Below, one piece after another: positions 26,244 to 33,746 of a stretch of DNA of 64,000 nucleotides. The DNA lies in NCBI GenBank assembly GCA_005954745.1, contig CP040679.1, positions 62,001-126,000 of the forward strand, given 5' to 3'. This DNA comes from Halostella pelagica. GTDB taxonomy: Archaea; Halobacteriota; Halobacteria; Halobacteriales; Natronoarchaeaceae. The position numbers were made by a program, and so were the translations under genes. How positions within the stretch are numbered: position 1 is the stretch's first letter; each line of letters starts with the position of its first letter. The notes beneath the pieces are model-generated. The model worked only from the letters and a program-made list of their open reading frames with translations. It made no database searches and was not told the origin of the DNA.

Positions 26244-26460
26244 CAGGGCGTATCCTCGTTTATGTCCGACACTATCGAACGGACGTTCTCCAGAAGGGGA
26301 CAAATGTGGCTGAAAGCAAGCAGCGTGCGACGGAGCGCGATTACAATACTACATCTGTAACGACGAGGCGAAAATCCGGAGCGAAATTCCGATCACCGGA
26401 GCAAAGAACGGCCCGTGAGACGGATAAACTGTCAGTCCGGATCGAACGAAGGCCCCCGGC

Positions 26461-27219
26461 TCAGGTGAGCATAAAGTCAAGTTGAATGACGTTCGCCGCA
26501 TTACGCAGGGCCTCACAGAGTTCATCTCGGCGATCAGGTCGTTTGAACTGGCTACATGGGCCGGAGACGCTGATAGAACCGAGGGGGTGATCGTCGACGA
26601 TAACGGGAGTGGCGATACAACACAGGCCGTCGACGCTTTCCTCGTTATCGAACGAGATACCGGCGTCGCGGATCTCGGCTAACTCCTCTTCCAGACCGTC
26701 CCGGGAGGTGATCGTCTGTTCCGTAAACCCCTCCAGACCGTGGCGCTCGATGATATCGTCGACTCTGTCGACGGGGAGATGAGCCAGAATGGCTTTCCCA
26801 GTGGCCGTGGCGTGCATCGGACGCTGTTCACCGAGGTTCATGTACGCCTGCGTCGAATTGCTAGAGTTCGTCGCGTACACGCACGTCCCCAGGCCGTTCT
26901 CCTCGATGACGAGGTTCGTCCGTTCCTCCACCTCGGCCGCGAGTTCGTCTACCTCCTCTTTCCCCTGCCGATACAGGTCAATACTGTGCTGTACTGTCGC
27001 TCCGAGCTGGAGGTACTGGCAACTCAATCTGTACAACCCATCTTCCTTGATCAGATATCCTGCCGAGGAGAGCGTGTTCAGATGCGTGTAGACGGTACTT
27101 TTCGGCAACGAAACCACGTCTGCGACCTCGGAGACGCCGATAGGACCGCGGCGCTGGATGACTTCGACGATGTCGAACGAGCGTTCGACAGCTCCGATAG
27201 TTTTCGAATCCGTATCCAT
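26461..27219 (-). CDS. IclR family transcriptional regulator
   Basis: A 252-residue regulator of standard IclR architecture. An N-terminal winged helix at about 8-70 has SEVADVVSLPKSTVYTHLNTL as helix-turn-helix. A C-terminal ligand-binding domain at about 80-250 has MHATATGKAILAHLP, typical of the effector pocket rim, and CCIATPVIVDDHPLGSISVSGP near the end. IclR proteins respond to small carboxylates and control catabolic operons. It sits directly downstream of the E1 alpha/beta operon, so it is the best local candidate to control that operon or the LUD/ABC operon. A TATA-like AAGTATATC on the minus strand lies 30 bp before its start. Confidence 0.92.
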   Translation of the reverse strand: MDTDSKTIGAVERSFDIVEVIQRRGPIGVSEVADVVSLPKSTVYTHLNTLSSAGYLIKEDGLYRLSCQYLQLGATVQHSIDLYRQGKEEVDELAAEVEERTNLVIEENGLGTCVYATNSSNSTQAYMNLGEQRPMHATATGKAILAHLPVDRVDDIIERHGLEGFTEQTITSRDGLEEELAEIRDAGISFDNEESVDGLCCIATPVIVDDHPLGSISVSGPCSQFKRPDRRDELCEALRNAANVIQLDFMLT

Positions 27220-27403
27220 GATAGTTATTTATGCTGAATACGGAGATATACTTTTCGATGATAGTAAACGACCGTACGATACAGGTGAAAGGTAATGCGA
27301 ATTGGTACCAGAGTTCACGGAGACCCCAATTTCGAGAAGCCCAGGCTGACCCACTAGGCAAGCGAGCGCGAAGAGTAGACGTGTCGTCGGTGGGAGAGTG
27401 CCG

Positions 27404-28372
27404 TCAGTAGTTGACGGTTTCCGTGATAGCTTCCTCGATACGGGGGGGCTGGGGGATGTAGAAGTCCTCCATAGCCAACAGTGGAACCGGAACGTCGAAC
27501 CCGGTCACCCGTTCGACCGGCGCTTCGAGGAACATCAACGCCTCGTCGTTTATCGTGGCGATGAGTTCTCCGGCGAACCCGCCGCTTTTCGGGGCCTCGT
27601 GGACGACGACGCACCGACCGGTCTTTTTCACCGACCGGACCACCGTCTCCCGGTCGAGCGGTGAGATCGAACGGAGGTCGATCAGTTCGACGTCGATCCC
27701 GTCGAGATTGTCGACGGCCTCGCGCGTCTTGTGCATCATCGCACCCCAGGCGATCACGGTGACGTCTTCGCCCTCCCGCCTGACTGCGGCCTCGCCCAGC
27801 GGTTCGGTGTACGTCCCATCGGGAACTTCCTCCCGGAACGACCGGTAGACGTGTTTCGGTTCCATGAACAGCACGGGGTCGGGGTCGCGGATGGCGCTGA
27901 TCAGCATCCCTTTCGCGTCGTGTGGGGTGCTCGGAACGGCCACCTTCAGTCCGGGGATGTGGCTGTACACGGCTTCGAGGCTCTCGGAGTGGTGTTCGAG
28001 CGCACGGACGCCCGCACCGTAGGGGGTACGAACGGTCATCGGTGCCGTGAGCTCACCGCGGGTCCGCCAGCGTATCCGACTCGCGTTAGTGACTAGCTGG
28101 TCGAACGCCGGTGGAAGGAACCCTGAGAACTGGATCTCGGCGACCGGCCGGTATCCGTACGTCGCGAGACCGATCGCCGCGCCGACGATAGCGATCTCGG
28201 AGAGCGGCGTGTCGAGAACGCGGTCCCCGCCGAACGTCTCCTGGAGGCCCTCGGTCGCGCGGAAAACACCGCCGGACTCCGCTACGTCCTGACCGAACAC
28301 AAGCGTGCGGTCGTCGGTGGCCATCTCCTCGTGCAAAGCGTCGTTTATCGCTTCGATTATCGTTGCCTGCAT
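27404..28372 (-). CDS. 2-oxoacid dehydrogenase E1 component, beta subunit
   Basis: A 322-residue transketolase-like protein. It starts MQATIIEAINDALHEEMATD and has VFGQDVAESGGVFRATEGL, the conserved E1-beta segment with a glutamate that activates the thiamine diphosphate. Later motifs are AEIQFSGFLPPAFDQLVTNA and the C-terminal transketolase domain (RCVVVHEAPKSGGFAGE; VERVTGFDVPVPL). With E1 alpha it decarboxylates a 2-oxoacid and passes the acyl group to a lipoyl E2. The gene begins 3 bp after the alpha gene. E2 and E3 are not in the window. Whether the substrate is pyruvate, a branched-chain oxoacid, acetoin or an aromatic oxoacid is open. Confidence 0.93.
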   Translation of the reverse strand: MQATIIEAINDALHEEMATDDRTLVFGQDVAESGGVFRATEGLQETFGGDRVLDTPLSEIAIVGAAIGLATYGYRPVAEIQFSGFLPPAFDQLVTNASRIRWRTRGELTAPMTVRTPYGAGVRALEHHSESLEAVYSHIPGLKVAVPSTPHDAKGMLISAIRDPDPVLFMEPKHVYRSFREEVPDGTYTEPLGEAAVRREGEDVTVIAWGAMMHKTREAVDNLDGIDVELIDLRSISPLDRETVVRSVKKTGRCVVVHEAPKSGGFAGELIATINDEALMFLEAPVERVTGFDVPVPLLAMEDFYIPQPPRIEEAITETVNY

Positions 28373-28375
28373 GGT

Positions 28376-29533
28376 TCACCCCTTGGGGCGCTGCTCGATG
28401 TGCTCGTACATGTCCGGTCGTTCGTCCAGCAGTTCCTCGTACTCAGATAGCTGTCGACGGAGTTCCGGAGGCATCTCCTCGTGGAGATGCTCGAATATCT
28501 CCCGGACGTCCCGCTCGGCGAACTCGTCGGCGGCCGCGACGGCGTCGTCGAACATCTCGTCTATCTCCTCGCGAACCGCCTCCTCGTCTATCGCCTCGAA
28601 CAGTCCCTCCGACTGAAGGAACTCGCGGTAGCGCTCTAGCGGGTCCTGTTTCTCCCACTCCTCGACTTCGGACCGCTCGCGATAGCGCGAGGGGTCGTCG
28701 CTCGTCGTATGGGCGGCCCGGCGATAGGTGACGGCCTCAACTAGCGTCGGCGTGCCATCCATCGCGTTCTCGCGTGCAGTCAAAACTGCGTTGTACACCG
28801 CGAGAACGTCGTTGCCGTCGACACGGATACCGTCGATCCCGTATCCGAGCGCCTTCTGGGCTACCGTGTCGGCGGCGGTCTGCTCCTCGAACGGGAGCGA
28901 GATGGCGTACTGGTTGTTCTGCGTGAAAAACACGGCGGGCGCATCGAGTACGCCAGCGAAATTGATCCCCTCGTGAAAGGCCCCGGTAGACGTTGCACCG
29001 TCGCCGAGGTTGGCGAACGCGACGGAGTCGGCGTCGTCGAGTTTCATTCCCCACGCAGTCCCCGTGACGACCGGGACGTGCGACCCGATGGAGATGGCAA
29101 CGCCGAACGAGTTCGCGCCGTCCATTCGGGACGCGTCCTCCAGTCCGCGCCAGTACAGCAGGAGGTCCCGCATCGAGAGACCGTGTATTAGGAGCGTGCC
29201 GGCCTCCCGTCCGTACGGAAAGATCCTGTCCTGGTCGGAAAGGGCGAACGCGCTCCCGATGATGCTGGCTTCCTGTCCCCGGCCGGAGGCGTACGTGCCG
29301 AGTTTGCCCCGTCGCTGGAGTTTCGTCGCCCGGTTGTCGAACACCCGCTGGAGAACCATCCACCGATAGAGTTCTCGGAACGTTTCGTCGTCGAGGTCGG
29401 GCAACCGTTCGGCGTCGTAGGAACCGTCCGGTTCGAGTATTCTGTACGTGTCCACGTCTACGTCGTCCTGCGAGACCGTTTCCGCATCGGCGGAGATCGG
29501 TCTCGCTGGCGCTGGCCGCGGATCCTCGTTCAT
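28376..29533 (-). CDS. 2-oxoacid dehydrogenase E1 component, alpha subunit
   Basis: A 385-residue subunit that binds thiamine diphosphate and magnesium. The ThDP motif starts GDGATSTGAFHEGINFAG at 177 and ends in TQNNQYA near 204-210. The substrate-side motif GRGQEASIIGSAFAL is at 85-99. The 45-residue acidic N-terminus is longer than in bacterial relatives. It is the first gene of a two-gene operon with E1 beta. A TATA-like CTTTATATC on the minus strand (centre about 29565) is 32 bp before the ATG. It diverges from the LUD-protein operon across 130 bp, so the two are likely co-regulated and may act on one substrate. Confidence 0.93.
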   Translation of the reverse strand: MNEDPRPAPARPISADAETVSQDDVDVDTYRILEPDGSYDAERLPDLDDETFRELYRWMVLQRVFDNRATKLQRRGKLGTYASGRGQEASIIGSAFALSDQDRIFPYGREAGTLLIHGLSMRDLLLYWRGLEDASRMDGANSFGVAISIGSHVPVVTGTAWGMKLDDADSVAFANLGDGATSTGAFHEGINFAGVLDAPAVFFTQNNQYAISLPFEEQTAADTVAQKALGYGIDGIRVDGNDVLAVYNAVLTARENAMDGTPTLVEAVTYRRAAHTTSDDPSRYRERSEVEEWEKQDPLERYREFLQSEGLFEAIDEEAVREEIDEMFDDAVAAADEFAERDVREIFEHLHEEMPPELRRQLSEYEELLDERPDMYEHIEQRPKG

Positions 29534-29578
29534 GCGCTACTGACGCCTTGTCGAGAAGGGATATAAAGCTTGACAGTT

Positions 29579-29615
29579 GTTTAATATATCCGATACTATC
29601 GGAGGCGATACCTCC
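29579..29615 (+). promoter_or_regulatory. Promoter and two overlapping palindromes of the LUD operon
   Basis: TATA-like TTTAATATATC (29579-29590) is followed at once by CCGATA-C-TATCGG (29590-29602) and by GGAGG-CGATA-CCTCC (29601-29615). The first palindrome begins at the edge of the TATA box and the second lies about where transcription should start, so a bound repressor would block initiation. The coding start is at 29664, leaving a leader of some 50 nt. Confidence 0.55.
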
Positions 29616-29663
29616 TCCCGGGGAAAACGTTACAACCTAGCGGTCGAGGATAGCAGTAATAGC

Positions 29664-30167
29664 ATGACGACTATTGACACGTTCGAACAGTCGCTGGCCG
29701 ACCTCCCGGCCGCGGTCGACCGAGTGTCGTCGGACGGGTTCGACGAGGCACTCGAACAGTGTCTCGAACGGCCGGCTGTGGGGGTTTCGCTCCCGTTCCG
29801 GGACCTGTCGTTAACCGACCACCCAGTCGAGACTGACCCGTCACCGTCCGCCCTCTCGGACGCTCGAACGGGCGTGACGCCGGTCGGTCCCGCTGTTGCC
29901 GAGTACGGATCGGTGGTGATCCCCTCCGGCGTCGACGGGGCCGAACAGGTCAGCCTCTACCCGGATATCCACGTCGGCGTCCTCGCCGCGAGTGACATCG
30001 TGGACTCGCTCGCGGAAGCCGTCGGAGAACTCTCGGAGGGTATCGCCGACGGCCTCACGAGCGCCGTCTTCGCGACCGGGCCGAGCGGGACCGCGGATAT
30101 GGGCTCAGTCGTGTACGGGGCACACGGTCCCGAATCAGTCCGCGTGATCGTTCTGGAGGACCGATGA
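29664..30167 (+). CDS. lutC: LUD-domain protein (LutC-like)
   Basis: A 167-residue protein with the LUD (lactate utilisation) fold. It has TPVGPAVAEYGSVVIPSG, the family's A-x-A-E-x-G-[ST] strand-turn; then YPDIHVGVLAASDIVDSLAEAV, and near the end FATGPSGTADMGSVVYGAHGPESVRVIVLED, matching the LutC signature G-P-S-x-T-x-D-I. LutC acts with LutA and LutB in L-lactate oxidation in bacteria. The in-frame extension upstream to 29577 would run through the operator region, so ATG 29664 is used. It overlaps the next gene by 4 bp (ATGA), so the two are coupled. Confidence 0.85.
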   Translation: MTTIDTFEQSLADLPAAVDRVSSDGFDEALEQCLERPAVGVSLPFRDLSLTDHPVETDPSPSALSDARTGVTPVGPAVAEYGSVVIPSGVDGAEQVSLYPDIHVGVLAASDIVDSLAEAVGELSEGIADGLTSAVFATGPSGTADMGSVVYGAHGPESVRVIVLEDR

Positions 30168-32422
30168 GCGAGGACTCCCGGAGGACGGCGGACCGCATCA
30201 GCGAACTCCTCCGCACGGAAGGCGAACAGGTCCAGGCCAACGTCACCCCGTTCAACGAGGGTCGCTACCGCCGCTACGCCGAGATGGACGACACGGAGGC
30301 GTACCGGTCGGAAGCCCGCCGGATCAAGGAAGACGCCATTGAACGCCTCCCCGAACTGATCGAGCAGGTACGGGAGACAGTCGAGAGCAACGGCGGATCC
30401 GTCTACCTCGCCGAGGACGCGGCCGACGCCAACGAGTATCTCCGCGAAGTGGCTCGCGGGAACGACGCCGGCACGGCGGTCAAGAGCAAATCGATGACTA
30501 CCGAGGAGATCGACGTCAACGAACACCTCGAACGCGCCGGAGTGGACACTTACGAAACCGACCTGGCGGAGTTCGTCCTGCAGATCGCGGACGAGTCGCC
30601 GAGCCACATCGCCGCGCCGGCGATACACAAGTCCCGTTCGGAGATAGCCGACCTGTTCGAACGACATTTCGACCTGGACGAACCGCTTCGGACCGCCGAG
30701 GAACTAACGGCGTTCGCCAGCGACTACCTCGAGGAGCGGATCGCGGAGGCCGACATCGGTCTGACCGGCGCGAACTTCGTCACCGCCGACACCGGAACGA
30801 TAGCGCTCGTGACGAACGAGGGCAACGCCCGGAAGTGCGCGGTGACGCCGGAGACACACGTCGCGGTCGCGGGCGTCGAGAAGCTACTGCCGAGTCTGGC
30901 GGACCTCCCGCCGTTTCTGAATCTCATCGGCCCGGCGGGTGCCGGCCAGGACATCACGGCCTACCTCTCTCTTCTGACCCCACCAGTCGACACGCCGGCT
31001 ATCGACTTCGACGATCCCGACGCGCCCGGCTTCGGGGGTCCGGGCGACCGGGAGTTCCATCTGGTTCTGCTCGACAACGGCCGGACCGAGATGCGAGAAG
31101 ACGACGAACTGCGCGAAACGCTGTACTGCGTGCGTTGCGGGGCCTGTGCGAACACCTGCGCGAACTTCCAGCAGGTCGGCGGCCACGCGTTCGGCGGGGA
31201 GACCTACAGCGGCGGAATTGCCACCGGCTGGGAGGCCGGCGTCCACGGCATGGACAGCGCGGCAGAGTTCAACGACCTCTGTACCGGCTGTTCACGGTGC
31301 GTCGAGGCCTGTCCCGTGAAGATCGACATCCCCTGGATCAACACGGTAGTCCGGGACCGGCTGAACCGCGGTGCCGACGCCTCGACGTTCGACCACCTTG
31401 TCGAGGGGCTGTCTCCCGACGACGAGTCCGCAGGACTCGACCTCGGAAAGCGGCTGTTCGGTAACTTCGAGCGACTCGCGGCGTGGGGAAGCCGGACCGC
31501 GCCGCTGTCGAACGCGGTCGCCGATTCGACGCCGGTCCGGATCGCGCTCGAACGGGTCGCCGGCGTCGACCGCCGTCGGGACCTCCCGCGGTTTCGACGC
31601 GAGACGTTCCGAGACTGGTTTCACCAGCGCGATGCGGCGGCCCCCGACGACACCGAGCGGACGGTCGCGCTCTATCCGGACGTGTACACGAACTACGTGG
31701 ACGTCGAGCGGGGCAAGGCGGCAGTCCGGACTCTGGAGGCGCTCGGTGTCGATGTCACCGTACCTGACGCCTGCGGAAGCGGACGGGCACCGCTCTCGCA
31801 GGGCATGATAGAGACCGCAACGGAGCAAGCAAAGGCGGTGTACGAGTCGCTTGGTCCGGTGATCGAGTCCGGCAGAGATATCGTCGTTATCGAACCGAGC
31901 GACCTGGCGATGTTCCGGGGGGAGTACGACCGCCTGCTTCCCGAGACGGCGGCCGAACGGGTGGCCGAAAACAGTTACGAGGTCATGGAGTACGTCTACG
32001 GTTTACTGGAGAACGGAGCCGACGCCGACGACCTGGCCGGGCCGAACGCGGACGAGACGCCGTCCGAAGCGGCCCGAGACGGCGTCGCGTATCACAGTCA
32101 CTGCCAGCAGCGGACACTCGGACTGGAAGCGCAGACGGTCGCAGTGCTGGAGGCGGTCGGCTACGACGTGATCACGTCCGACGTGGAGTGTTGCGGGATG
32201 GCCGGTAGTTTCGGCTACAAGACGGAGTATTACGACCTGAGCGTGGCCGTCGGAGCTGACCTCCGCGACCAGTTCACGTCCCCGGGAGCCGACGGGCGTC
32301 TCCTCCTCGCCAGCGGAACCTCCTGTGCCGACCAGATGAACTCGCTGTTCGAGCGTCGAAGCGCCCATCCGGTCCAAATTATTTCTCCCGAAGTCGACCG
32401 GATAGCTGACCGAAGACGGTAA
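30164..32422 (+). CDS. LutAB-type fusion: LUD plus 4Fe-4S plus CCG-domain protein
   Basis: A 752-residue protein joining what bacteria encode as LutB and LutA. Residues about 60-290 are a LUD domain (LTGANFVTADTGTIALVTNEG). Two 4Fe-4S motifs follow: Cys322, 325, 328, 332 (CVRCGACANTC) and Cys373, 376, 379, 383 (CTGCSRCVEAC). The C-terminal half has two cysteine-rich (CCG) units as in heterodisulfide reductase HdrB. The second is intact with ECCGMAGSFGY at 675-685; the first is reduced to DACGSGRAP with a single cysteine at 537. It probably carries electrons from a 2-hydroxyacid to the respiratory chain with LutC and the GlcD-type protein downstream. Confidence 0.87.
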   Translation: MSEDSRRTADRISELLRTEGEQVQANVTPFNEGRYRRYAEMDDTEAYRSEARRIKEDAIERLPELIEQVRETVESNGGSVYLAEDAADANEYLREVARGNDAGTAVKSKSMTTEEIDVNEHLERAGVDTYETDLAEFVLQIADESPSHIAAPAIHKSRSEIADLFERHFDLDEPLRTAEELTAFASDYLEERIAEADIGLTGANFVTADTGTIALVTNEGNARKCAVTPETHVAVAGVEKLLPSLADLPPFLNLIGPAGAGQDITAYLSLLTPPVDTPAIDFDDPDAPGFGGPGDREFHLVLLDNGRTEMREDDELRETLYCVRCGACANTCANFQQVGGHAFGGETYSGGIATGWEAGVHGMDSAAEFNDLCTGCSRCVEACPVKIDIPWINTVVRDRLNRGADASTFDHLVEGLSPDDESAGLDLGKRLFGNFERLAAWGSRTAPLSNAVADSTPVRIALERVAGVDRRRDLPRFRRETFRDWFHQRDAAAPDDTERTVALYPDVYTNYVDVERGKAAVRTLEALGVDVTVPDACGSGRAPLSQGMIETATEQAKAVYESLGPVIESGRDIVVIEPSDLAMFRGEYDRLLPETAAERVAENSYEVMEYVYGLLENGADADDLAGPNADETPSEAARDGVAYHSHCQQRTLGLEAQTVAVLEAVGYDVITSDVECCGMAGSFGYKTEYYDLSVAVGADLRDQFTSPGADGRLLLASGTSCADQMNSLFERRSAHPVQIISPEVDRIADRRR

Positions 32423-32453
32423 CTTCCGGGGTGGGGTGTTATTCTCACCCAAA

Positions 32454-32462
32454 GCTATATTT
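32454..32462 (+). promoter_or_regulatory. TATA box of the first ABC importer operon
   Basis: GCTATATTT centred at about 32458 lies 30 bp before ATG 32488. An imperfect hairpin GGGTG...CACCC (about 32434-32450) sits just upstream and could end the preceding transcript. Confidence 0.5.
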
Positions 32463-32487
32463 GTGGAGGGAACACACTACCTTTAGC

Positions 32488-33738
32488 ATGGCTGAAAAGA
32501 GGAATACAGAGTGCGGATCGTCTCCGCGCCGACGCGACGTTCTGAAAGCTACCGCCGCGGCCGGGACGACGGGTCTCGTGGGAGTCACGGGTTGTCTCAC
32601 AAACGAGGGCAGTGACGGGGACACCGTCACCGTGGGATGGCTGTACCCCCACACGGGCCCGTACAGCGGTCTCGCCGAATATCAGGAACAGGGTGCGAAA
32701 CTGGCGATAGAACAGTTGAACGACAGCGACGATATCGACATCGAGATAGAAGGCCTGCACGAGGACACGCAGGCCGACCCCCAGACCGCTCGGCAGATCG
32801 CCCGACGGTACGTAGAGAACGAGAACGTCGATGTCGTCTGTGGCACTATCTCGAGCGCGGCGGGGTCCGCGGTTCAATCGTACACCGAGCAGCGGAACGT
32901 GCCGTTTTTCCCGGACATCGCGGCGGACGAGATCACGATGGACTCCTGTACGCGGAACACGTTCCGCTACGAGACCCGAGCGAGCCAGACGGCGACCGCA
33001 GCGGCGAGTTGGGCGGTCGAGAACTTCGGAACTGACATCTGGGTACACAACGCGGACTACCTCTGGGGGAACAGCGTCGCCTCGGCGTGGAAATCACAGG
33101 CGAAGTCCGCAAACGGCAACGTGAACATCGAAGGGGAGACGACGAGCGAACTGGGCGCGACCGACTTCTCCACCTACATCAGCCAGATGTCCGATTCGGA
33201 CGCAGACTGGGTAGTCACCGGACTCAACGGCGGGGACGCCGTGCAGTTCCTCAAGCAAGCCAACAGCCACGGACTCAAAGACGAGATGACGATCGTCAGT
33301 CCAGTGAACTCGTTCCAGTTCATCCGCAGGGCCGCCCCGGAGGCCTCGGTCGGGACGTACTCGGCCGTCCGGTACTTCGAAGGGTACGACTCTCCGGAGA
33401 ACGAAGAGTTCGTCGACCTTTACACGGACCGCTGGGACCAGCCCCCGGACAACTTCGCGCACGTCTCGTGGACGCACATGTTCATGTACGCCCACGCCGT
33501 CGACTCGGCGGACTCCGCCGATCCAGACGACGTGATCGACGAGTTGCCGTCGATCGATTTCACCTCCCCGATGGGCCCGACGCAGTTCCGGGACTGTGAC
33601 CACCAGGCGGTCCGTCCGTACAACGTGGGCGAGATAGTCGAACCCGACCAGCACGACTGGCCCTCTATCGATGTTATGCGGACCGTCTCTGCAGAAGATA
33701 CGATGCTCCCATGCGAGGAAACCGGTTGTAACTTCTGA
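32488..33738 (+). CDS. ABC importer substrate-binding lipoprotein (Liv/Urt type)
   Basis: A 416-residue type I periplasmic-binding-like protein. It has a twin-arginine signal (SPRRRDVLKATAAAGTTGL) and lipobox VTGC, then VGWLYPHTGPYSGLAEYQEQGAKLAIEQ, the standard start of family 5 peripheral binding proteins for branched-chain amino acids, urea or amides. GTISSAAGSAVQSYTEQ contacts the ligand backbone in relatives. The lipid anchor holds it on the outer face. It is the first gene of an operon with a fused permease and two ATPases. The ligand is unknown; flanking genes for 2-hydroxyacid oxidation point to a carboxylate. Confidence 0.9.
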   Translation: MAEKRNTECGSSPRRRDVLKATAAAGTTGLVGVTGCLTNEGSDGDTVTVGWLYPHTGPYSGLAEYQEQGAKLAIEQLNDSDDIDIEIEGLHEDTQADPQTARQIARRYVENENVDVVCGTISSAAGSAVQSYTEQRNVPFFPDIAADEITMDSCTRNTFRYETRASQTATAAASWAVENFGTDIWVHNADYLWGNSVASAWKSQAKSANGNVNIEGETTSELGATDFSTYISQMSDSDADWVVTGLNGGDAVQFLKQANSHGLKDEMTIVSPVNSFQFIRRAAPEASVGTYSAVRYFEGYDSPENEEFVDLYTDRWDQPPDNFAHVSWTHMFMYAHAVDSADSADPDDVIDELPSIDFTSPMGPTQFRDCDHQAVRPYNVGEIVEPDQHDWPSIDVMRTVSAEDTMLPCEETGCNF

Positions 33739-33746
33739 ACAGGTAC

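Noticed and set aside
26263-26361. Short frame MSDTIERTFSRRGQ... after the MFS gene
   Set aside because: 32 codons, no promoter, composition not coding-like.
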